Positions 6,171 through 10,063 of a DNA stretch of 10,063 nucleotides are shown here, piece by piece; within the stretch, counting starts at the first letter, position 1; each line of letters begins with the position of its first letter. Source of the stretch: JBEEMU01 sp043778315 (GTDB taxonomy: Bacteria; Bacteroidota; Bacteroidia; Chitinophagales; Saprospiraceae); the NCBI GenBank assembly GCA_043778315.1, contig JAYWGJ010000040.1:1-10063 (forward strand), in the 5' to 3' direction. The position numbers and the translations under genes are program-made. The notes beneath the pieces were generated by a model, which was given only the letters and a program-made list of their open reading frames with translations, made no database searches and was not told the DNA's origin.

Positions 6171-6207
6171 AAACCTCGATGACACTTCGGTGTGGTCGAG
6201 GTTTTTT
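6171..6207 (+). terminator. Intrinsic terminator after the TPR gene
   Basis: AAACCTCGA (6171-6179) pairs with TCGAGGTTT (6196-6204) and ACAC with GTGT around a TTCG loop closed by C-G, the extra-stable cUUCGg tetraloop. A T-run follows (6202-6207, overlapping the stem foot). The stem has a 2-nt by 2-nt internal mismatch. It lies 21 nt after the TPR stop codon and separates it from rimO. Confidence 0.92.
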
Positions 6208-6208
6208 A

Positions 6209-6226
6209 TTTTAGTTGCAACTAAAA
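6209..6226. promoter_or_regulatory. Perfect 18-bp palindrome in the rimO promoter region
   Basis: TTTTAGTTGCAACTAAAA is a perfect palindrome with its core TTAGTTGCAACTAA at 6211-6224. It lies 18 bp upstream of the rimO -7 element, overlapping where the -33 region would be. This is a good position for a dimeric repressor or activator site, but no cognate regulator is visible here. Confidence 0.45.
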
Positions 6227-6244
6227 AAATAAGGACAAATTGTC

Positions 6245-6252
6245 TATCTTTG
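6245..6252 (+). promoter_or_regulatory. -7 promoter element (TATCTTTG) of rimO
   Basis: TATCTTTG matches the Bacteroidetes TAnnTTTG -7 consensus and ends 45 nt before the rimO TTG start. No well-spaced -33 TTG is present (the nearest, 6215-6217, is 27 nt upstream within the palindrome), so activity may depend on a factor bound there. Confidence 0.6.
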
Positions 6253-6297
6253 TGGCGCAAATGCGAAAAATAAAAAAAATTTACAATACAAATTCTA

Positions 6298-7617
6298 TTG
6301 AAAACAAAAACATTAAAACGCGATAAAGTAAACGTAATTACGCTCGGCTGCTCCAAAAACTTGGTGGACTCGGAGGTTTTGGTAGCACAATTGCAGCACA
6401 ACGATTACGCGGCGGAACACGCCGAAGTAGCCGACGACGACGCGAATATCGTGATAGTCAATACCTGCGGATTTATCGACCGCGCCAAAGAAGAGTCGAT
6501 AAATACGATACTCGAGTACGCCGCTATCAAGACACAAGGCGGAATAGATAAACTGTATGTAACAGGCTGTTTATCAGAACGTTACAAACAGGAGTTGGAG
6601 GTAGAAATACCCGAAGTAGATGCTTATTTTGGTACGCTCGAAATGCCTTCTTTATTAGCTACGCTAAACGCAAATTATCAACACGAATTGGTAGGCGAGC
6701 GCGTACTGATGACTCCGCAACACTACGCTTACCTCAAAATATCGGAGGGCTGCAACCGCACTTGCTCGTTTTGCGCGATACCGCTCATGCGCGGGAAGCA
6801 CGTCAGCCGAACGATAGACGACTTGGTAAAAGAAGCAAAACATTTGGCGAAAAACGGCGTGCGCGAAATCATGCTTATCGCACAAGAACTTACCTATTAT
6901 GGCTTGGATATTTACAAAAAACGGTGTCTGCCCGACCTCCTCAACGCGCTCTGCGAAGTAGAAGGCATCGAGTGGATTCGTTTGCATTACGCTTACCCAA
7001 ATAAATTTCCGACCGAAATTTTTGACGTGATGGCAGCGCAACCCAAAATTTGCAACTACTTAGATATTCCGCTGCAACACGCAAATAACGCCGTATTAGA
7101 ACGTATGCACCGACAAATTACTCGCGAGGAAACGACCGAAATTGTACGCGTTGCGCGTGAAAAAGTACCTAATATTGCAATAAGAACGACTTTTTTGGTC
7201 GGTTTTCCAGGTGAAACGGAAGCAGAATACGAAGATTTATTAGATTTCATTGCCGAAATGGAATTTGAGCGCGTAGGCGTTTTTCAGTATTCACACGAAG
7301 AAAATACATCTGCTTATGGCTTCGCCGACAACGTGCCTGCCGAGCTAAAAGAGTCGCGCGCCGCAGGCGTGATGGAGGCGCAGCAGCCTATTTCGTTAGC
7401 AAAAAATACGGCAAAAATCGGTCAGACGATGCGCGTACTTTTTGACCGCAAAGAAAACGGCTACTACGTCGGGCGCACCGAATTTGACTCGCCCGAAGTG
7501 GATAATGAGGTATTGGTGAAAGCAACAAAAAAAGTGTATATCCGCTTAGGCGACTTCGCAAATGTGCTAATCACGAAGGCGGACGATTACGATTTGCACG
7601 GGGAAGTGGTGGCGTAG
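6298..7617 (+). CDS. rimO: Ribosomal protein S12 methylthiotransferase RimO
   Basis: RimO is a radical-SAM enzyme with two [4Fe-4S] clusters that adds a methylthio group to the conserved aspartate of ribosomal protein S12 (Asp89 in E. coli). The 439-residue protein shows the full family layout. The N-terminal methylthiotransferase domain has cluster cysteines C18 (LGCSKNLVDSEVL), C57 (NTCGFIDRAKEES) and C91 (VTGCLSERY). The radical-SAM motif CxxxCxxC is at C152, C156 and C159 (SEGCNRTCSFC). The C-terminal part is TRAM-like (GQTMRVLFDRKENGYYVGRTEFDSPEVDNEVLV). LGCSKN at this position and DIPLQHANNAVLERM are typical of RimO rather than MiaB. The start is the rare codon TTG at 6298; reading it as Met gives MKTKTLKRDKVNVITLGCSKN, the usual start in Bacteroidetes homologues, and no in-frame ATG exists upstream in the leader. 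The gene has its own -7 element, and the methyltransferase gene begins 26 nt after its stop. Confidence 0.95.
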   Translation: MKTKTLKRDKVNVITLGCSKNLVDSEVLVAQLQHNDYAAEHAEVADDDANIVIVNTCGFIDRAKEESINTILEYAAIKTQGGIDKLYVTGCLSERYKQELEVEIPEVDAYFGTLEMPSLLATLNANYQHELVGERVLMTPQHYAYLKISEGCNRTCSFCAIPLMRGKHVSRTIDDLVKEAKHLAKNGVREIMLIAQELTYYGLDIYKKRCLPDLLNALCEVEGIEWIRLHYAYPNKFPTEIFDVMAAQPKICNYLDIPLQHANNAVLERMHRQITREETTEIVRVAREKVPNIAIRTTFLVGFPGETEAEYEDLLDFIAEMEFERVGVFQYSHEENTSAYGFADNVPAELKESRAAGVMEAQQPISLAKNTAKIGQTMRVLFDRKENGYYVGRTEFDSPEVDNEVLVKATKKVYIRLGDFANVLITKADDYDLHGEVVA

Positions 7618-7643
7618 GTAAAACGCTCTAATCTTATTTCAAT

Positions 7644-9146
7644 ATGACTAAACATAAAACACTCGGACAGGTTTTTACGCCGCAATGGATAGTAGATGAA
7701 ATTTTAAATTTGGTTAATTATAATGGCGACCAAATTTTAGATAAATTTATTCTGGAACCGTCGAGCGGCGACGGCGTTTTTCTCACAGCAATTGTGAGCC
7801 GTTATATTGCTGCCTGTTTAGTAAAAAATATGGGGACGGAGGAAATTATTGAACGTTTAGAAAAATATATTTATGGTGTGGAATTAGACGAAATGGAGTT
7901 CGATAAATCAATTAAAAATCTAAATAATTTAGTTAAAAAACAACTTGGCACATCTAAACCTGTCAATTGGAATATTTACAATCAAAATACCTTAGATTTT
8001 TTTAAAAATCACCTATCATTTTTTGATTTTGTGGTCGGAAATCCACCATATATAAGAATACACAATTTAGATGAAAATACACGGCATATTTTGAAGCAAA
8101 ATTTTTTATTTTCGGAAGGTACGTTTGATATTTATTTGTCTTTTTTTGAAATGGGTTTTAAAATGTTGAATAAAAACGGCATTTTGGGCTATATTACACC
8201 GAATAGTTACCTGCACAATTCGTCTTACAGCTTATTTAGAACCTACTTAAAGAACGAAAAGCTGGTAAAAACATTAGTTGATTTTAAAGCAAATAAGGTT
8301 TTTAAAGGATTTTCTACTTACACTGCGATTACGATTGCGCAAAAAAATAATATCGATAATAGTTTTGCCTACAAAGAATTAATTGATAATAAGATTGAAT
8401 TGGTTAATCAAGTATATTTTGATGATTTAACGGCTCACAACTGGTCGTTCGCAAACGCGGAAAATGCTAATTTTTTGACTGATTTAACCAAAGATACCAA
8501 TTGCGTTATCAAGGATTTTTTTGATGTACAATACGGATTTGCGACTTTAAGAGATAAAATTTTTATTGCCAAAACAAAGCCTTATAGCGATGATTTGGTG
8601 TATTTTAATGGTTCGTTAGTAGAAAAAAATATCCTTAAAGTGGTTGTAAAAGGTTCGCGATTTAAGGGCGAAATTGATTATTCCGAACAGATTTTATTCC
8701 CATATCAGTTAGAAAATAATCGCTATTGTGCTATTTCGGAAAGTAATTTGGAACAAAATTATCCACATACTTACCGTTATTTATTGTTAAATAAGGAAGA
8801 GTTGCAGCAGCGTGACCTAGATAAGGGCGCGTTATGGTATGAATTTGGACGAAGTCAAGGCGTACAAAGTATTCACAATGAGAAAATTGTGTTGAGTACT
8901 TTGGTAAACGGACAAATTGATTTTTATAAAGTACCAAAAGACGTGATGATGTACTCGGGGCTATTTATCATCAAAAATAAATCGTTTTCGGACTGGAGTT
9001 TAATAGAAAATACACTCAAATCTTCCGAATTTTATAAATATATAAGGCTAACGGGTAAAGATTTTTCGGGCGGCTACAAATCCGTAACCTCAAAACAAAT
9101 TAAAGAATTTAAAATAAAAATCAATCACCCCGAACTCCTTTTTTAA
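7644..9146 (+). CDS. Type II restriction-modification system, N6-adenine DNA methyltransferase (gamma class)
   Basis: A 500-residue DNA methyltransferase that would protect host DNA from the nuclease encoded next to it. The motif order X-I-II-IV marks the gamma class of N6-adenine enzymes (TaqI/Eco57I-like). Motif X is LGQVFTPQWIVDEIL (7-21). Motif I, the SAM-binding loop, is EPSSGDGVF (38-46). The acidic motif II is YGVELDEME (77-85). The catalytic motif IV is NPPY (133-136). The rest, about 290-490, has the place of the target-recognition domain and shows no other motif I recognise. Codon use is strikingly AT-rich: one 60-nt line (7921-7980) has 15 G/C, against 27 in rimO line 6961-7020. 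This suggests horizontal acquisition. It has no visible promoter in the 26-nt gap after rimO, and the putative endonuclease starts 21 nt after its stop. The target sequence cannot be read from the gene. Confidence 0.9.
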   Translation: MTKHKTLGQVFTPQWIVDEILNLVNYNGDQILDKFILEPSSGDGVFLTAIVSRYIAACLVKNMGTEEIIERLEKYIYGVELDEMEFDKSIKNLNNLVKKQLGTSKPVNWNIYNQNTLDFFKNHLSFFDFVVGNPPYIRIHNLDENTRHILKQNFLFSEGTFDIYLSFFEMGFKMLNKNGILGYITPNSYLHNSSYSLFRTYLKNEKLVKTLVDFKANKVFKGFSTYTAITIAQKNNIDNSFAYKELIDNKIELVNQVYFDDLTAHNWSFANAENANFLTDLTKDTNCVIKDFFDVQYGFATLRDKIFIAKTKPYSDDLVYFNGSLVEKNILKVVVKGSRFKGEIDYSEQILFPYQLENNRYCAISESNLEQNYPHTYRYLLLNKEELQQRDLDKGALWYEFGRSQGVQSIHNEKIVLSTLVNGQIDFYKVPKDVMMYSGLFIIKNKSFSDWSLIENTLKSSEFYKYIRLTGKDFSGGYKSVTSKQIKEFKIKINHPELLF

Positions 9147-9167
9147 AAATATAATTTCAAAATAATA

Positions 9168-9878
9168 ATGGATAATTCCGATTTTCTTGAATGTATTGCG
9201 CGTTCGTTCCGCAGGTTTGTAGAAACAACATCGCGGAGTAATGAAAAACTAAAAATACTTCATGGCGAAATTGCCGCAGATTTTAGCGCGCAATTAGGCG
9301 GCGATTATACCGTCAGTTCTTTGGGTTTTGGAGATGGAAAAGAAGGAAAAATAGCGGGCAGATACATTAATAAAAATGTAGATATAACGATTTACGATAA
9401 GACAAATAAGGCGATTGCGGGCGTTGGCGTGAAGTTTGTGATGCAAAATTATTCCCAGAACTCGAATAATTATTTTGAAAATATGTTGGGCGAAACCGCC
9501 AATATTAGAAGTGCGAACATACCTTATTTTCAAATATTTATCATTCCTGACAAAATTCCATATTACAAAAAAAGTGGTACTTTGGAGCATTGGGAAACCT
9601 TTTCGGAGCATAACGCGGACAAATATTTTACGCTGTCCAAAGACAATATTGAGACTTTTTTGCATACGCCAACAAAAACACTATTGTATGTTGTGAAACT
9701 ACCCGAGGCTAAACCCGAACCGCAAAATCAAATAGAATATAATGCCTATTATAAAGGCTTAAAAGAGATAAAAATATCTACAACAAAACAAACATATAGT
9801 ACTTTTGGTGCTGCGATTATTCTGAACGACTACGAAACCTTTTTACAAAAAGTAATACATTACATTAAATCTATATAA
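9168..9878 (+). CDS. Putative type II restriction endonuclease partner of the methyltransferase
   Basis: A 236-residue protein directly behind the methyltransferase and sharing its AT-rich composition, the position expected for the cognate endonuclease. The sequence fits a diverged PD-(D/E)XK nuclease. There is an early helix with E34 (KILHGEIAADF). D72 lies in a strand (KNVDITIYDK). A second strand, AIAGVGVKFV, carries K89. A conserved-looking block NYSQNSNNYFENMLGETANIR (94-114) comes next, then a hydrophobic strand YFQIFIIPDKIPYY. The NN-x-x-x-E-x-x-x-G-E layout is reminiscent of the NNxxNRxEExLG block in PaeR7I-type enzymes, but I cannot confirm homology. The position two residues before K89, normally D or E, is G87, so the metal site must be built differently or the enzyme is altered. 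No signal peptide or membrane segment. It ends 13 nt before speD. The endonuclease assignment rests mainly on context, and the recognition site is unknown. Confidence 0.72.
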   Translation: MDNSDFLECIARSFRRFVETTSRSNEKLKILHGEIAADFSAQLGGDYTVSSLGFGDGKEGKIAGRYINKNVDITIYDKTNKAIAGVGVKFVMQNYSQNSNNYFENMLGETANIRSANIPYFQIFIIPDKIPYYKKSGTLEHWETFSEHNADKYFTLSKDNIETFLHTPTKTLLYVVKLPEAKPEPQNQIEYNAYYKGLKEIKISTTKQTYSTFGAAIILNDYETFLQKVIHYIKSI

Positions 9879-9891
9879 AAATAACAAAAAA

Positions 9892-10063
9892 ATGAGTGCT
9901 TTAGGTCGACATATTTTGGTAGAATTTTTTGGGTGCAACCCCGATATTCTCAACGACGTTATCACCATCGAAACCTCGATGGTAAACGCGGCGCGCGAAG
10001 CGACCGCAACCGTGATTAACTCTACGTTTCACCACTTTTCGCCCTACGGCGTTTCGGGCGTAG
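9892..10063 (+). CDS. speD: S-adenosylmethionine decarboxylase proenzyme (N-terminal part, cut by window edge)
   Basis: The first 57 codons are visible, starting at ATG 9892 and open to the window edge. MSALGRHILVEFFGCNPDIL followed by NDVITIETSMVNAAREATATVINSTFHHFSPYGVSGV is the classic N-terminus of bacterial SpeD. This pyruvoyl enzyme decarboxylates S-adenosylmethionine to supply aminopropyl groups for spermidine synthesis. The serine at which the proenzyme cleaves itself to form the pyruvoyl group (in the downstream SESH motif) lies beyond the edge. The gene starts only 13 nt after the endonuclease stop, and no TAnnTTTG promoter is visible in that gap. It is therefore probably read from a promoter upstream of the restriction-modification genes or within them. 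Its base composition returns to the host level (for example GGCGCGCGAAGCGACC), which sharply marks the right border of the AT-rich cassette. Confidence 0.93.
   Translation, partial: MSALGRHILVEFFGCNPDILNDVITIETSMVNAAREATATVINSTFHHFSPYGVSGV

Noticed and set aside
6261..6326. 21-codon leader peptide before rimO
   Set aside because: The ATG is only 8 nt after the -7 element, so it would be nearly leaderless, and the peptide (MRKIKKIYNTNS...) has no attenuator-like run of one amino acid or alternate stem-loops. Kept only as a note on the rimO start.
5636..6401. Minus-strand open frames of 123 and 127 codons (5636-6007 and 6018-6401)
   Set aside because: They are antisense to the TPR gene, and the second also crosses the strong terminator at 6171-6207 and the rimO promoter and start. 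Neither shows a domain or initiation signal.
7644..9878. Assigning GTCGAC or another specific target to the restriction system
   Set aside because: GTCGAC occurs at 1934-1939 and again near 4219 and 9904, and nothing in either protein sequence lets me read specificity. Any target would be a guess.

Overview
This window looks like a chromosomal segment from a member of the Bacteroidetes. Three + strand genes are preceded by the -7 element typical of that phylum (TAnnTTTG: TACCTTTG at 1175 and 3445, TATCTTTG at 6245). Start codons are preceded by A/T-rich sequence rather than Shine-Dalgarno motifs, and several proteins (RimO, RluB-like, SpeD, a Nudix/winged-helix protein that begins with YKYPRPAVTVD) have the sequence style of that phylum. 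I cannot name a genus.

Layout. On the minus strand at the left edge lie the first 60 codons of a phosphatidylcholine synthase-like CDP-alcohol phosphotransferase (1-180), with a DinB-superfamily protein upstream of it (219-782). A repeat-rich divergent intergenic region (783-1240) follows, holding a long imperfect palindrome, an exact 33-bp tandem duplication and the pncB promoter. Then on the plus strand: nicotinate phosphoribosyltransferase pncB (1241-2596), a Nudix hydrolase with an NrtR-like C-terminal winged helix (2711-3397), an RluB-type 23S rRNA pseudouridine synthase (3511-4521), a second repeat-rich gap (4522-4821), a secreted TPR protein (4822-6150) ended by a clear intrinsic terminator, ribosomal protein S12 methylthiotransferase rimO (6298-7617), a two-gene type II restriction-modification cassette (methyltransferase 7644-9146, putative endonuclease 9168-9878), and the start of S-adenosylmethionine decarboxylase speD (9892 to the edge).

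How the genes work together. PncB makes nicotinate mononucleotide for NAD salvage. The neighbouring Nudix/winged-helix protein has the architecture of NrtR, the ADP-ribose-sensing repressor of NAD genes, so 1241-3397 is probably an enzyme plus regulator module. RluB and RimO both modify the ribosome (23S rRNA and protein S12). The restriction-modification pair is visibly more AT-rich than its neighbours and sits with tiny gaps (26, 21 and 13 nt) between rimO and speD. It looks like an acquired cassette inserted into a housekeeping gene run, and speD shows no promoter of its own between it and the cassette.

The most unusual parts are the predicted endonuclease, whose presumed active site reads G-V-K where an acidic residue is usual, and the intergenic DNA, which carries several palindromic or repeated elements, including one repeat family found directly after both pncB and rluB.
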